Assembly (NCBI GenBank): GCA_003531585.1
Contig: DQFX01000012.1
Location: 1-64,000 of the forward strand
DNA length: 64,000 bases
Source of the DNA: Oscillospiraceae bacterium
Lineage (GTDB): Bacteria; Bacillota; Clostridia; Oscillospirales; Ruminococcaceae
Direction of reading: 5' to 3'
Position numbers and translations under genes: made by a program. The notes beneath the pieces were generated by a model. The model ran no database searches. It had not been told where the DNA came from and saw only the letters and a list, made by a program, of their open reading frames with translations. The number at the start of each line of letters is the position of its first letter. Position 1 is the stretch's first letter. Of the stretch, positions 23,674 through 32,329 are shown piece after piece.

Positions 23674-24765
23674 TTACTTTAGCAGGATTCGCTCGTCGCA
23701 GTACTCGCAGATCATTATATCGCCGTACTTGCGGAAGCTGTGCGGCAGATAATGCTCGGTCTGGGTAATGCAGCGCGGATTCGTGCAGCGGCATTCATGA
23801 TGAATCTGACCAGTCAGCAGCGGATTTGCAGTGATCGTGTTGTTCAGCGTCATGAGTATCAGCGCCATTCTGACGTACATTCCGCACTTTGCCTGGCGGA
23901 AATACGCCGCGCGCGGATCGTCGTCGATCTCTACTTCTATCTCGTTGACCCTGGGAAGCGGGTGCATTACTATCATGTTCTTTTTCGCAAGCTGCATTTT
24001 CTCGCGGGTCAGAATGTAAACGCCCTTCTGCTTCTCGTACTCTTCCCGACTTGCGAAGCGCTCCTGCTGGATACGCGTCATGTAGAGCATGTCGCACTCG
24101 CCGATTGCTTCCTCAATGGTTGCAGCCTCCTTGAACTCGCAGCCGCGGGCATGGAGCACGTCCTTGATGTACTGCGGAAGCGCCAGGGAAGGCGTTGAAA
24201 TAAGAATGAACTTGTTGTTCTTGTAGCAGGAAAGAGCCTTTAATATTGAGTGCACCGTTCTGCCATACTTCAGGTCGCCGCACAGACCAACGGTCAGGTT
24301 ATCCAGACGACCCAGCTCGGTTTTAAGGGTCAGAAGATCCGTGAGGGTCTGGGTCGGGTGGAGATGACCTCCGTCGCCGGCGTTGATGACCGGGCAGTCA
24401 GCCGAAAGAGCCGCAGCCCGCGCCGCGCCTTCCTGATTGTGGCGCATAACAAGCACGTCCGCATAGTTGCTGACTATTTTAATGGTGTCCTTCAGATTTT
24501 CGCCCTTCGACACCGAGGAATTTCCAGGATTATCAAATCCGATGATGCTTCCGCCCAGGCGTATCATAGCGGTCTGGAAGCTCATCTGCGTGCGGGTGGA
24601 AGGCTCATAGAAAAGTGTTGCCATGATTTTTCCGCGGCATTTGTCCGCGTAGCTCTCCGGGCGGCGCATGATGTCCTCAGCAAGCTTGACCATCGCGTTC
24701 CACTGTGAAACGCTGTAGTCGTCCATATCGATTAGATGGTTGAATCTCTGGTTCAAATTGATCAC
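23674..24765 (-). CDS. pyrB: Aspartate carbamoyltransferase catalytic chain with fused PyrI-like zinc tail
   Basis: Residues 1-305 are a PyrB catalytic chain: FYEPSTRTQMSF (carbamoyl phosphate loop), DGGHLHPTQTLTDLLT, GDLKYGRTVHS and HPLPRVNEI. It condenses carbamoyl phosphate and aspartate in pyrimidine synthesis. Residues 310-363 add a zinc ribbon with CTNPRC and CEYC, spaced like the zinc domain of the regulatory chain PyrI, whose allosteric nucleotide-binding domain is missing. No separate pyrI is present here. It has its own promoter and is monocistronic or weakly linked to the ASKHA gene. Confidence 0.93.
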   Translation of the reverse strand: MINLNQRFNHLIDMDDYSVSQWNAMVKLAEDIMRRPESYADKCRGKIMATLFYEPSTRTQMSFQTAMIRLGGSIIGFDNPGNSSVSKGENLKDTIKIVSNYADVLVMRHNQEGAARAAALSADCPVINAGDGGHLHPTQTLTDLLTLKTELGRLDNLTVGLCGDLKYGRTVHSILKALSCYKNNKFILISTPSLALPQYIKDVLHARGCEFKEAATIEEAIGECDMLYMTRIQQERFASREEYEKQKGVYILTREKMQLAKKNMIVMHPLPRVNEIEVEIDDDPRAAYFRQAKCGMYVRMALILMTLNNTITANPLLTGQIHHECRCTNPRCITQTEHYLPHSFRKYGDIMICEYCDERILLK

Positions 24766-24788
24766 CTTTCCTGTTCTTTATTGGGTCT

Positions 24789-24817
24789 ATTATACCACTT
24801 TTTACGTCCTTTTTCAA
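24789..24817 (-). promoter_or_regulatory. SigA-type promoter of pyrB
   Basis: TTGAAA (24812-24817), a 17-base spacer and TATAAT (24789-24794) on the minus strand, 24 bases before the pyrB start. The transcript leader is therefore very short, leaving no room for a PyrR attenuator. Confidence 0.85.
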
Positions 24818-24857
24818 TATCTTTTTTGCATATATCTAACATGTATTTTCCGCACAG

Positions 24858-24885
24858 AAAAAGACGGCCTGAAAACCAGACCGCC
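24858..24885 (-). terminator. Intrinsic terminator after the decarboxylase beta subunit gene
   Basis: On the minus strand GGCGGTCTG and CAGGCCGTC pair over 9 bp (two G-U) around a short T-rich loop, followed by TTTTT. It separates the decarboxylase unit from the pyrB promoter. Confidence 0.85.
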
Positions 24886-24898
24886 TTTATAATCCGAA

Positions 24899-26173
24899 TT
24901 AGCCAAGAACGCTCAGCAGAACGCCCGCAGCAACTGCGGAACCGATAACGCCTGCAACGTTCGGACCCATGGCATGCATGAGAAGGAAGTTGGATGGGTT
25001 GGTCTCCTGACCGACCTTCTGGGAAACACGCGCTGCCATAGGAACCGCGGAAACGCCAGCGGAACCGATCAGCGGGTTGATCTTTCCGCCGGAGAGTAGG
25101 TACATCAGCTTGCCCAGCAGAACGCCGCATGCAGTACCTATGCAGAACGCGATAAGACCGAGCGCGATGATGAGCAGTGTGTCGACCTTGAGGAAGTTCT
25201 GGGCAACTGCGGTAGCGCCGACAGTAACGCCGAGGAAGATCGTGATAATGTTCATAAGTTCGTTTGTAGCTGTCTTTACGAGACGGTCGCAAACGCCGGA
25301 TTCCTTCATCAGGTTACCGAGCATAAGCATACCAACAAGGGAAGCAGAGTCCGGAACGATGAGAGAAACGATAACTGTAACCGCGATCGGGAATACTATC
25401 TTCTCGAGCTTGGAAACCTGACGGAGCTGACCCATCTTGACCTCGCGCTCCTTCTTGGTCGTGAGGAGCTTCATGATAGGCGGCTGAATTACCGGAACCA
25501 GAGCCATGTACGAGTAAGCAGCGACCGCAATGGAGCCGAGCAGCTCAGGAGCAAGTCTGGAAGTAAGGAAGATCGCTGTAGGACCGTCCGCACCGCCGAT
25601 GATGGCGATAGAGGCAGCCTGCTTCAGCGAGAACCCATCGCCGAGACCGAGCGCGTTGATAGCGCATGCGCCGAGGAAGGTGAAGAAGATACCGCCCTGT
25701 GCGGCAGCGCCGAGCAGGAAGCTCTTCGGGTTTGCGATCAGCGGGCCGAAGTCGGTCATAGCGCCGATGCCGAGGAAGATGATAGGCGGATAGATACCGA
25801 GCTTAACGCCAAGGTAGAGCATATCCAGCAGACCGCCCTCGTGAAGCACCTTGCCATAGTCAAGGCTGACTTCCTTAGTGTAGGTTATCAGAAGGTTCGC
25901 GCCCTCCTGAACGTATTCAGGAGCAAAATAGGGGTTGGTGGAAGGATTCCACAGCTCAGCGTGATAAAGTCCGCTGAACGGAAGATTCGTGAGCAGCATA
26001 CCGAATGCGATAGGAAGCATCAGCAGCGGCTCGTACTGCTTTTTGATCGCCAGATAGAACAGGACGAAGGAAAGCAGAATCATAATTATGCTCTGCCAGC
26101 CGTTTTCTACTCCGAAGCCTGCAAAGCCGGAGGTCGACGCGAGCGATTTTATGGTATCAACAAATATTTCCAT
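24899..26173 (-). CDS. Sodium-translocating decarboxylase, beta subunit (OadB/GcdB/MmdB family)
   Basis: The 424-residue polytopic membrane protein has the family features: ANPKSFLLGAAAQGGIF, GDGFSLKQAASIAIIGGADGPTAIFLTSRLAPELLG with the sodium-binding Asp in GGADGPT, and PLIGSAGVSAVPMAARVSQ. It moves two Na+ outward per decarboxylation of a carboxybiotin carrier. Whether the substrate is oxaloacetate, glutaconyl-CoA or methylmalonyl-CoA cannot be told, because the carboxyltransferase (alpha) and biotin-carrier genes are not beside it. Upstream is a gamma-like subunit; downstream is a terminator. Confidence 0.93.
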   Translation of the reverse strand: MEIFVDTIKSLASTSGFAGFGVENGWQSIIMILLSFVLFYLAIKKQYEPLLMLPIAFGMLLTNLPFSGLYHAELWNPSTNPYFAPEYVQEGANLLITYTKEVSLDYGKVLHEGGLLDMLYLGVKLGIYPPIIFLGIGAMTDFGPLIANPKSFLLGAAAQGGIFFTFLGACAINALGLGDGFSLKQAASIAIIGGADGPTAIFLTSRLAPELLGSIAVAAYSYMALVPVIQPPIMKLLTTKKEREVKMGQLRQVSKLEKIVFPIAVTVIVSLIVPDSASLVGMLMLGNLMKESGVCDRLVKTATNELMNIITIFLGVTVGATAVAQNFLKVDTLLIIALGLIAFCIGTACGVLLGKLMYLLSGGKINPLIGSAGVSAVPMAARVSQKVGQETNPSNFLLMHAMGPNVAGVIGSAVAAGVLLSVLG

Positions 26174-26199
26174 GCTTCAATTTTCCTTTCTGTCTGTTC

Positions 26200-26769
26200 T
26201 CAGAACGGGCGCGTATTCTCGCCGATTCCGGCAAGGCTCCACGCGGAGCGCGCTCTCTTGTCGCGCTTCTTTACGTCGCGGATAGTGTAGGAGGTTCCCT
26301 CTTCCTCGGCGTAAGCAGCGATAGCCGCACTGATAACAGCCATTATCTCATCGTCGTTATCGTCTTCCTCAACGATCTCCTCAACGGCAGCGGGAGCAGC
26401 GGCAGGCGCAGGAGCGGCAGCCTTCTTGGCAGCCTCAGCCTTTGCAGCCCTGTTCTTGTCGATGGTCTGGAAGGTCTTGCCCAGTGCCCAGAACAGGAAG
26501 ATAAGGATAGCGAGAATAAAGAATACAACAAGTATACCGGTCAGGGTGATAATGCCCACGGAACCCCAGTAATCCGGGTCAGCAAGCTGTGCATGCGCGT
26601 CTCCCAGTCCCTGGATACGGTCAACTACGCCCTGAGCTTCCTCAGTTACCGCCTCAGCAGTAGAGTGAACAGCATTATAGACGTTTTCCCACGGTCCGGA
26701 GTACGCTTCTGCTGTGCCAGCCGCTTCCGCTGAAGCCGCAGCCGACAGAATGGATAAAGCGATGTTCAT
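26200..26769 (-). CDS. OadG-like gamma subunit of the sodium pump decarboxylase
   Basis: The 189-residue protein has an N-terminal hydrophobic stretch (1-18), a soluble stretch, then the membrane helix typical of OadG (GIITLTGILVVFFILAILIFLFWALG, about 70-95), followed by an Ala/Pro/Lys linker and an acidic segment. The C-terminal part with IMAVISAAIAAYAEEEGT and a basic tail is the small domain often attached to Clostridia OadG. Gamma subunits hold the complex together through the alpha subunit. It is first in a two-gene operon with the beta subunit. Confidence 0.82.
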   Translation of the reverse strand: MNIALSILSAAASAEAAGTAEAYSGPWENVYNAVHSTAEAVTEEAQGVVDRIQGLGDAHAQLADPDYWGSVGIITLTGILVVFFILAILIFLFWALGKTFQTIDKNRAAKAEAAKKAAAPAPAAAPAAVEEIVEEDDNDDEIMAVISAAIAAYAEEEGTSYTIRDVKKRDKRARSAWSLAGIGENTRPF

Positions 26770-26821
26770 ATTAAGTCTCCTTTTTTGCCGAAATCGCCGT
26801 TCGGATTTTCAAATCAAATTT

Positions 26822-26850
26822 ATTATACTATATTTTGCGAAAAAATTCAA
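26822..26850 (-). promoter_or_regulatory. SigA-type promoter of the sodium pump decarboxylase genes
   Basis: TTGAAT (26845-26850), a 17-base spacer and TATAAT (26822-26827) on the minus strand, about 50 bases before the gamma-like gene. Confidence 0.85.
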
Positions 26851-26914
26851 CCGAAAACATTGTGTTTTTTTTGACAAAACATAAAGCATATCTTTGTGAA
26901 TTTTTAGGCAAAAT

Positions 26915-26930
26915 GTTAAACCAGTTTAAC
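26915..26930. promoter_or_regulatory. Perfect 16-bp palindrome, candidate operator
   Basis: GTTAAAC-CA-GTTTAAC is a perfect inverted repeat, 64 bases upstream of the -35 box of the decarboxylase promoter and 15 bases after the SDR stop. Its form recalls transcription factor sites. The central bases do not fit the CcpA consensus cleanly. Function unproven. Confidence 0.45.
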
Positions 26931-26945
26931 GTCACTGGAAATCGC

Positions 26946-27653
26946 TCAGCAGAAACCGCCGTCCACGCCGAGCACCTGACCGGTTATAAAACGGTTCTCA
27001 GCCAGCGCCCTGACTGCCTTCGCGACCTCCGAAGGCTTTCCGAGGCGGCACACAGGAGTCTGGTCTGCAAGCTCTCTGAGTTCCTCGGGGTTGAGGTGCG
27101 AACTGTTCATCGGGCTGTCGATAACCCCAGGCGCGACCGCGTTCACGGTTATCCCGGAGGCTCCAAGCTCCCTGGCAAGAGCCTTCGTAAGCCCGACGAC
27201 CCCTGCCTTAGCCGCTGAATACGCGCTCTCGCACGCGCCGCCGTAAACTCCCCAGACCGAGGACACATTCACGACCGCGCCGCTTTTGCGGTTTATCATT
27301 GAGCGTATTACGGCGTGGGTCATATTGTAAACGCCGTTCAAATCGACATTCATAACGTGCTGCCAGTCCTCCGGAGTAATATCGGTAAACAGCTTTATCT
27401 GCGATATCCCCGCATTATTTACCAGCACGTCTATCCTGCCGTAGTCCTTCAGAACCTTTTCTGCCGCCGCCTCGCAGGAAGCGTAATCCGCGACGTCGCA
27501 GCGCACCGCCGAGCAGCGCAGCTCTCCGCAGAGCCGCTGAGCCTCGTCCGCCCGGGAATTATAGGTGAACACCACGTCGTCCGTCGCCGCGAATTCTGCA
27601 GCGATGGCGCTTCCGATGGCGCCGGTTCCGCCGGTAATTAGTATCGTACTCAT
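26946..27653 (-). CDS. Short-chain dehydrogenase/reductase, FabG-like
   Basis: The 235-residue protein has the classical SDR set: the NAD(P)-binding TGGTGAIG near the N-terminus, DVLVNNAG (near 75), the catalytic Ser in VVNVSSVWG, Tyr and Lys in SAYSAAKAG, and VNAVAPGVIDSPM. Candidates are a 3-oxoacyl-ACP reductase or the EF-P 5-aminopentanone reductase (YmfI); the sequence does not decide. It lies 4 bases after clpE at the end of the 16-kb co-directional run. Confidence 0.88.
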   Translation of the reverse strand: MSTILITGGTGAIGSAIAAEFAATDDVVFTYNSRADEAQRLCGELRCSAVRCDVADYASCEAAAEKVLKDYGRIDVLVNNAGISQIKLFTDITPEDWQHVMNVDLNGVYNMTHAVIRSMINRKSGAVVNVSSVWGVYGGACESAYSAAKAGVVGLTKALARELGASGITVNAVAPGVIDSPMNSSHLNPEELRELADQTPVCRLGKPSEVAKAVRALAENRFITGQVLGVDGGFC

Positions 27654-27657
27654 GCGC

Positions 27658-30063
27658 TTACTTGCCGTCCACTGTTATCTCGCCGTCCTGCGAGCCTATG
27701 CTTATTTCGGAAAGCGGCTTCTCTGCGTGGTCGATTATCAGCTCTGCGATTTTATCCTCGATGTCGCTGCGGATCACGCGGCGGATATCTCTGCCGCCGT
27801 ACTTCCCGCCGAACGCCTTCTGAGCCACAGCCTTGTACGCGTCGTCGGTGATGCGGAGCGCGATCTTCTTCTCCGCGAGCGGAGCCTCCAGCTCGTGCAG
27901 CATAAGCTTCGCGATCTCAGCGTAGTTCTCAACTGTCAACGGGTGGAAAACAATGATCTCGTCCACGCGGGCGATGAACTCCGGTCTGAGGAAGTCGCGT
28001 AGTCCCTTCATTGCGCGCTCCTTGCTGATATCGCCCTCGGTCTTTGTGAATCCAACGCTGTTTGTTCCTGTGGAGCTTCCCGCGTTGGAGGTCATGCAGA
28101 TGATAGTGTTTTCAAAGCTTACGGAGCGGCCGTGCGCGTCGTTTATTTTGCCCTCGTCGAGTATCTGGAGCAGTATATTCATTACGTCGGGGTGAGCCTT
28201 CTCTATCTCATCGAAAAGTATCACGGAATAGGGCTTGCGGCGTACCTTTTCAGTGAGCTGACCCGCCTCGTCGTAGCCAACGTATCCGGGAGGCGAACCG
28301 ATTATCTTGGACACGCTGTGCTTCTCCATGAACTCCGACATATCAAGCCTGATGAGCGGCTCTACGGTGTCGAACATCTCGCTTGCCAGAACTTTAACAA
28401 GCTCGGTCTTGCCGACGCCGGTCGGACCTACGAAGATGAACGAAGCGGGTCTGCGGCGCTCCGTGAGCTGAACCCTGGTGCGCTTTATAGCCTTTGCGAC
28501 CAGCTCGCACGCCTCGTCCTGACCGATAACGTGCTCCTTGAGGTGCTGCTCCAGCGTACCGATACGCTTGTACTCCGCCTCCTGTATCTTGTTGGCGGGA
28601 ATTCCGGTCCACAGCTCGATGACCTTGGAAAGATCCTCCATCGTGACCTGAACGTTCTCGGCTTCCTTCTTTATCTTGTCAATGCTGTCGGAGGTCTGTG
28701 CGATCTGCATTTTGATCTCCGCCATCTTTTCGTAGTCCTTGTCGCTTGCTTCCGCGAGTTTGCTCTCGTCCACGCGAAGTTCCGCCAGCTTGGATTTCAG
28801 CTTTTCGTACTCGGTTATCGCCGGGCTTCCAAGACTTGCGCAGGCGCAGGATTCGTCCAGCAGGTCGATAGCCTTGTCAGGCAGGAATCTGTCGTTGATA
28901 TAGCGCTCCGAAAGCACCGCGCACATACGCGTTATCTCCGGGGAAACCTTCACCTTGTGGTGCTCCTCGTAGTATTCCTTGATGCCCTCAAGCAGCTTCA
29001 CGGTGTCCCCGATGGACGGCTCGTTGACCGTTACCGGCTGGAAGCGGCGCTCCAGCGCGCTGTCCTTCTCGATGTACTTGCGGTACTCGTTGAACGTGGT
29101 CGCGCCTATAACCTGGAGTTCCCCGCGGGAAAGCGCCGGCTTGAACATGTTTCCGGCGTTCATGGTTCCCTCGGAATCTCCGGTGCCGACCAGGTTGTGT
29201 ACCTCGTCGATGAACAGGATAACGTTTCCGGCGTTCTTTACCTCGTCGATAAGGGACTTCACGCGGCTCTCAAACTGACCTCTGAACTGCGTCCCCGCTA
29301 CAAGCGCGGTAAGGTCGAGCAGGTAAAGCTCCTTGCCCTGGAGCCTGAACGGAACGTCCCCGCTTGCAAGCTTCAGCGCGATACCCTCGGCAATGGCGGT
29401 CTTTCCGACGCCTGGTTCGCCGATAAGGCAGGGATTGTTCTTAGTCCTGCGGGAAAGTATCTGGATAACTCTGCCGATCTCCTTGTCCCTGCCGATAATG
29501 CGGTCGATTTTACCGTCCTTTGCACGGCGGGTGAGGTTTGTGCAGAATGTTTCAAGAGTTCTGCGCTTCTTGTCAGTCTTTTCCTGCTTTTTCTTCGGGG
29601 ACTTCGCTTTCGCTTCCTCGTTCAGCTTATCCATATCGTCCTTGCTGAGGGCGCCCTCGAACGGCTCGAACATCTTCTTGAAGAACTCCGGCATGGTGTT
29701 TGCCCCGCCCTTCTGGAACAGTTCGTCCTTCTTGTCCGGGTCGTCGGAGTCGTCGACGTCATCTTCGGAGTCATCATCGTCCGTATCGGAGTCGTGCGGC
29801 TTGAATCCGTTCGTGATGTCCTCAAAGCCTATATTCTTGAGCAATTCCGGATCGGGATTGCCGTTCTCGTCAAACATGGAATCGTAGGCGTTCTCAAAAT
29901 CCTCCTCGGAAATACCCATCTGCTTGAGATACTCGTCGACCTGCGGAAGCCCCATTTCCTTGGCGCATCTCAGGCACAGACCCTCGTTGCGGCGCTCGGT
30001 ACCCTGCATTGAGGATATGAACACCACCGCGGGACGCTTCTTGCATCTGGAACACATCATCAT
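27658..30063 (-). CDS. clpE: ClpE-type Clp ATPase with N-terminal zinc finger
   Basis: The 801-residue protein opens with a C4 zinc finger (CSRCKKR...CLRCAK, residues 4-33), then a Met/Asp-rich acidic linker (about 90-130). Two AAA+ modules follow: GEPGVGKT and VILFIDEVHN in the first, a short coiled middle domain with KLKSKLAELR, and GPTGVGKT and VILFDEIEKAHP in the second. NSVGFTK in the second module matches the ClpP-binding loop. ClpE unfolds proteins for ClpP under stress. In Bacilli it is CtsR-controlled, but I see no promoter or CtsR site here. ClpC is the alternative, but the zinc finger favours ClpE. Confidence 0.88.
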   Translation of the reverse strand: MMMCSRCKKRPAVVFISSMQGTERRNEGLCLRCAKEMGLPQVDEYLKQMGISEEDFENAYDSMFDENGNPDPELLKNIGFEDITNGFKPHDSDTDDDDSEDDVDDSDDPDKKDELFQKGGANTMPEFFKKMFEPFEGALSKDDMDKLNEEAKAKSPKKKQEKTDKKRRTLETFCTNLTRRAKDGKIDRIIGRDKEIGRVIQILSRRTKNNPCLIGEPGVGKTAIAEGIALKLASGDVPFRLQGKELYLLDLTALVAGTQFRGQFESRVKSLIDEVKNAGNVILFIDEVHNLVGTGDSEGTMNAGNMFKPALSRGELQVIGATTFNEYRKYIEKDSALERRFQPVTVNEPSIGDTVKLLEGIKEYYEEHHKVKVSPEITRMCAVLSERYINDRFLPDKAIDLLDESCACASLGSPAITEYEKLKSKLAELRVDESKLAEASDKDYEKMAEIKMQIAQTSDSIDKIKKEAENVQVTMEDLSKVIELWTGIPANKIQEAEYKRIGTLEQHLKEHVIGQDEACELVAKAIKRTRVQLTERRRPASFIFVGPTGVGKTELVKVLASEMFDTVEPLIRLDMSEFMEKHSVSKIIGSPPGYVGYDEAGQLTEKVRRKPYSVILFDEIEKAHPDVMNILLQILDEGKINDAHGRSVSFENTIICMTSNAGSSTGTNSVGFTKTEGDISKERAMKGLRDFLRPEFIARVDEIIVFHPLTVENYAEIAKLMLHELEAPLAEKKIALRITDDAYKAVAQKAFGGKYGGRDIRRVIRSDIEDKIAELIIDHAEKPLSEISIGSQDGEITVDGK

Positions 30064-30105
30064 AGTTTATACCACCTTTGCATGAAATCGCAGCCTAGCT
30101 GCACT

Positions 30106-31140
30106 TTATGTCAGAAAATTCAGGAATTCAAAATTGTAGAAATACCTGAAAACGAAAGTCGAATCAATCGCGGTATCGTTGAGCAGCAGAACATTTCCGC
30201 CGCTGAGCGTAACGATGAACCGCACGAGAATGCAGATAACGCATATCGAGATAAGTCCGCTGACAGCTCCGCAGACGCCGCCAAGCAGTCCGTTGACGCT
30301 GCCGATGACCGGCACCTTATTGACCACCTTGAGCAGCCGCGCGACTATATCCAGAACGCAGCTAACCACAATGAAGATGACCGCGAAGAAAATGGTTTTC
30401 ATCACCAGCGTGAACGCCGGACGGAGCATATGATCGATCACCGCGCTCTTGACCGACGACGAGCAGTCTATCATAGTCAGCACAAGCGACCTTACCATTG
30501 ATATCTCACCGTCGCTGATACCCTGGGAGATATCCTGGAACTGAGCCGGGAATAATCCCCCGATAATGCCGACGTACTCCTGAATGCCGCTTATCATCGG
30601 GCTTGCGGCCAGCTTCACTGCGATGACCTGCGCTGTCGCGAGTTTTCCAAGCCCGTACGCGTTGATATCTGCCATGGTGAACTCAGCCGTTTTGCCGTTC
30701 ATGTGGGCGTAGTCCTCGCTGCTGCCGAATCCGAACTTGCTGAGGTCTGCGCTTTCAAAGCCTGTACCGCTAAGATCTACGTTTGAAAGGTCGATCACGA
30801 CCTTATCGGTTCCGGAGTAATCCGGAGTTATCTCAGAAACCGGCGTCCCGGAGATCTTCACGCTGTCGAAATCCATTTCTGAAAGCCCGCTGAGCGTTAT
30901 GCTGCTCATATTGTCGTCGAGGGTCTGGCTGACCGCCTCGGTGAGCGGCTTCTCGACCATCGAGGTATACACAAGCTCCGTAAGCGGAGCGCTGAACGTC
31001 ATCGCGCAGAAGAATCCAACGAACACGGCCGCAATTCCAACGACCGCGCTGACGAATCCGCGCTTTGCCCCGCTGAATATTGCGAACACGAGAACTACCG
31101 CGATCAATATATCATAAACTATCGCAAACTGCGATCCCAT
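30106..31140 (-). CDS. CvpA-family membrane protein
   Basis: The 344-residue protein starts with three closely spaced hydrophobic helices and the CvpA signature around GAKRGFVSAVVGIAAVFVG (residues 24-42). A large extracytoplasmic loop follows, with Ser/Asp-rich repeats (DFDSVKISG, DLSNVDLSG), and then further helices near the C-terminus. CvpA was first linked to colicin V production and more broadly to envelope stress and cell-surface homeostasis. The inserted loop is longer than in the usual 160-residue family members. Confidence 0.82.
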   Translation of the reverse strand: MGSQFAIVYDILIAVVLVFAIFSGAKRGFVSAVVGIAAVFVGFFCAMTFSAPLTELVYTSMVEKPLTEAVSQTLDDNMSSITLSGLSEMDFDSVKISGTPVSEITPDYSGTDKVVIDLSNVDLSGTGFESADLSKFGFGSSEDYAHMNGKTAEFTMADINAYGLGKLATAQVIAVKLAASPMISGIQEYVGIIGGLFPAQFQDISQGISDGEISMVRSLVLTMIDCSSSVKSAVIDHMLRPAFTLVMKTIFFAVIFIVVSCVLDIVARLLKVVNKVPVIGSVNGLLGGVCGAVSGLISICVICILVRFIVTLSGGNVLLLNDTAIDSTFVFRYFYNFEFLNFLT

Positions 31141-31155
31141 AAACAGCCTCCTTAA

Positions 31156-32301
31156 TCAAGTAAGATCCACCTTCTGAACGGTGTTGTAGCCAAGCAGATA
31201 GGCGCTGCTTCCTATAACAAGCATGTCTGAGTAATCGTCCTGCAGCTCCTTTTCGGAGACTACGTTCAGTCCATCGTCGAACACTGTTAAAGTGCGCTTG
31301 CTGAGGGAATACACATTCTTTCCTTCAGCGCGCACCCTGGTGACGTTCTGAAGTCCGGCAGCGGCGGTCGCTTCCAGCGTATCGTTGTAGACCGTCAGGA
31401 CTTTTCCTCCGGCGCTGTCGCTGAACATCACCGCATGTAGCTCCCCGCCGGGTATCTGAGAAACGTTCTTGATGAACTCCGTCTGAGCCGAGATGCCGCC
31501 GGTATCCGCGTCGAGAATGTACGCTCCGCCGGCGGTAACTGCGAACAGCTCCTTACCGGACTGCTCCAGCGAAAACACCATGTGATTCCCGAGGTAGGTC
31601 TCCCAGACGCTACCCTCCGCGTTGTCAAGGTCGAAGCGCAGCAGCCTGTACTCCAGCTCGCCGTTGTCCGCGCCGCAGACCGCCGCGAAAATGCTGCTGT
31701 CGTCCTGCGAGAACACCACCCGGTCGATGAGGTACAGCGGCGAAGCCCAGCGGAATATCTGCTGACCCTCCCCGTTGAAAACGAACAGACAGTTGGAATA
31801 TTTTGAGGACTTCGTGACCACCGCGCTGCGCTCGCCGTTGCTTACCTGCGCAAAGTCTATCGTATCTTCGGTGGCGGTGCTGAATATCTCGCCGGAGCGG
31901 TTATAGAGCTGAAGCTCCCTGCCGTTGCGGTCGTAGATGAGCGCGCGCCGGGAGTTGCTCGACAGCGCCGGAGACTGCAGTCCGTGCTGGGCGCTGGTTA
32001 ACATCGCGCCGTCTGAGTTGTAGGTATAGAAGTAGGTATCCGTCAGCAGGCAGAAATTGTCGCCCAGCTCGTCAAGGACATAATCGGTGCTTCCCGGCAG
32101 GTCGACCGGAAAGCCGCCTTTGCCGACGTCAAGCGCGGCGTCCTTCAGCGGAGCGATTATCTTTCCCCAGTTGAGCGCGATGAACAGGGCGATAAGCCCG
32201 AACAGCACAAGTATGGCTATGTTGAGCCTTACCCTTCTGAGCCTCCGCTTTTTTCTGAACTCGTTTATGTCGTTTCTTTTATCCATTCTGTACTTCTGCA
32301 C
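31156..32301 (-). CDS. DUF5711 beta-propeller-like membrane-anchored protein
   Basis: The protein of up to 381 residues has a very basic N-terminus (RKKRRLRRVR), one membrane helix (about 28-47) and an extracytoplasmic region of repeated beta segments such as YFYTYNSDGAML, ALIYDRNGRELQLYN and CLFVFNGEGQQIFRW, typical of a propeller. It matches DUF5711, a family of Clostridia with unknown function. A GTG at 32301 or the ATG at 32286 could be the start. It lies between truA and the CvpA gene. Confidence 0.78.
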   Translation of the reverse strand: MQKYRMDKRNDINEFRKKRRLRRVRLNIAILVLFGLIALFIALNWGKIIAPLKDAALDVGKGGFPVDLPGSTDYVLDELGDNFCLLTDTYFYTYNSDGAMLTSAQHGLQSPALSSNSRRALIYDRNGRELQLYNRSGEIFSTATEDTIDFAQVSNGERSAVVTKSSKYSNCLFVFNGEGQQIFRWASPLYLIDRVVFSQDDSSIFAAVCGADNGELEYRLLRFDLDNAEGSVWETYLGNHMVFSLEQSGKELFAVTAGGAYILDADTGGISAQTEFIKNVSQIPGGELHAVMFSDSAGGKVLTVYNDTLEATAAAGLQNVTRVRAEGKNVYSLSKRTLTVFDDGLNVVSEKELQDDYSDMLVIGSSAYLLGYNTVQKVDLT

Positions 32302-32329
32302 CAGCCTTCCCCAAGCTATTATACATCGG

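Noticed and set aside
22526..23794. Longer form of the ASKHA protein from 23794
   Set aside because: The extension overlaps pyrB and has no family similarity; the ATG at 23623 has an ideal ribosome binding site.
24766..24788. PyrR-type attenuator before pyrB
   Set aside because: The promoter lies only 24 bases before the start codon, leaving no room for the leader structures.
28132..30012. 626-codon plus-strand open frame
   Set aside because: Exact antisense shadow of clpE; GC-rich third positions keep the opposite frame open. No family motif or ribosome binding site.
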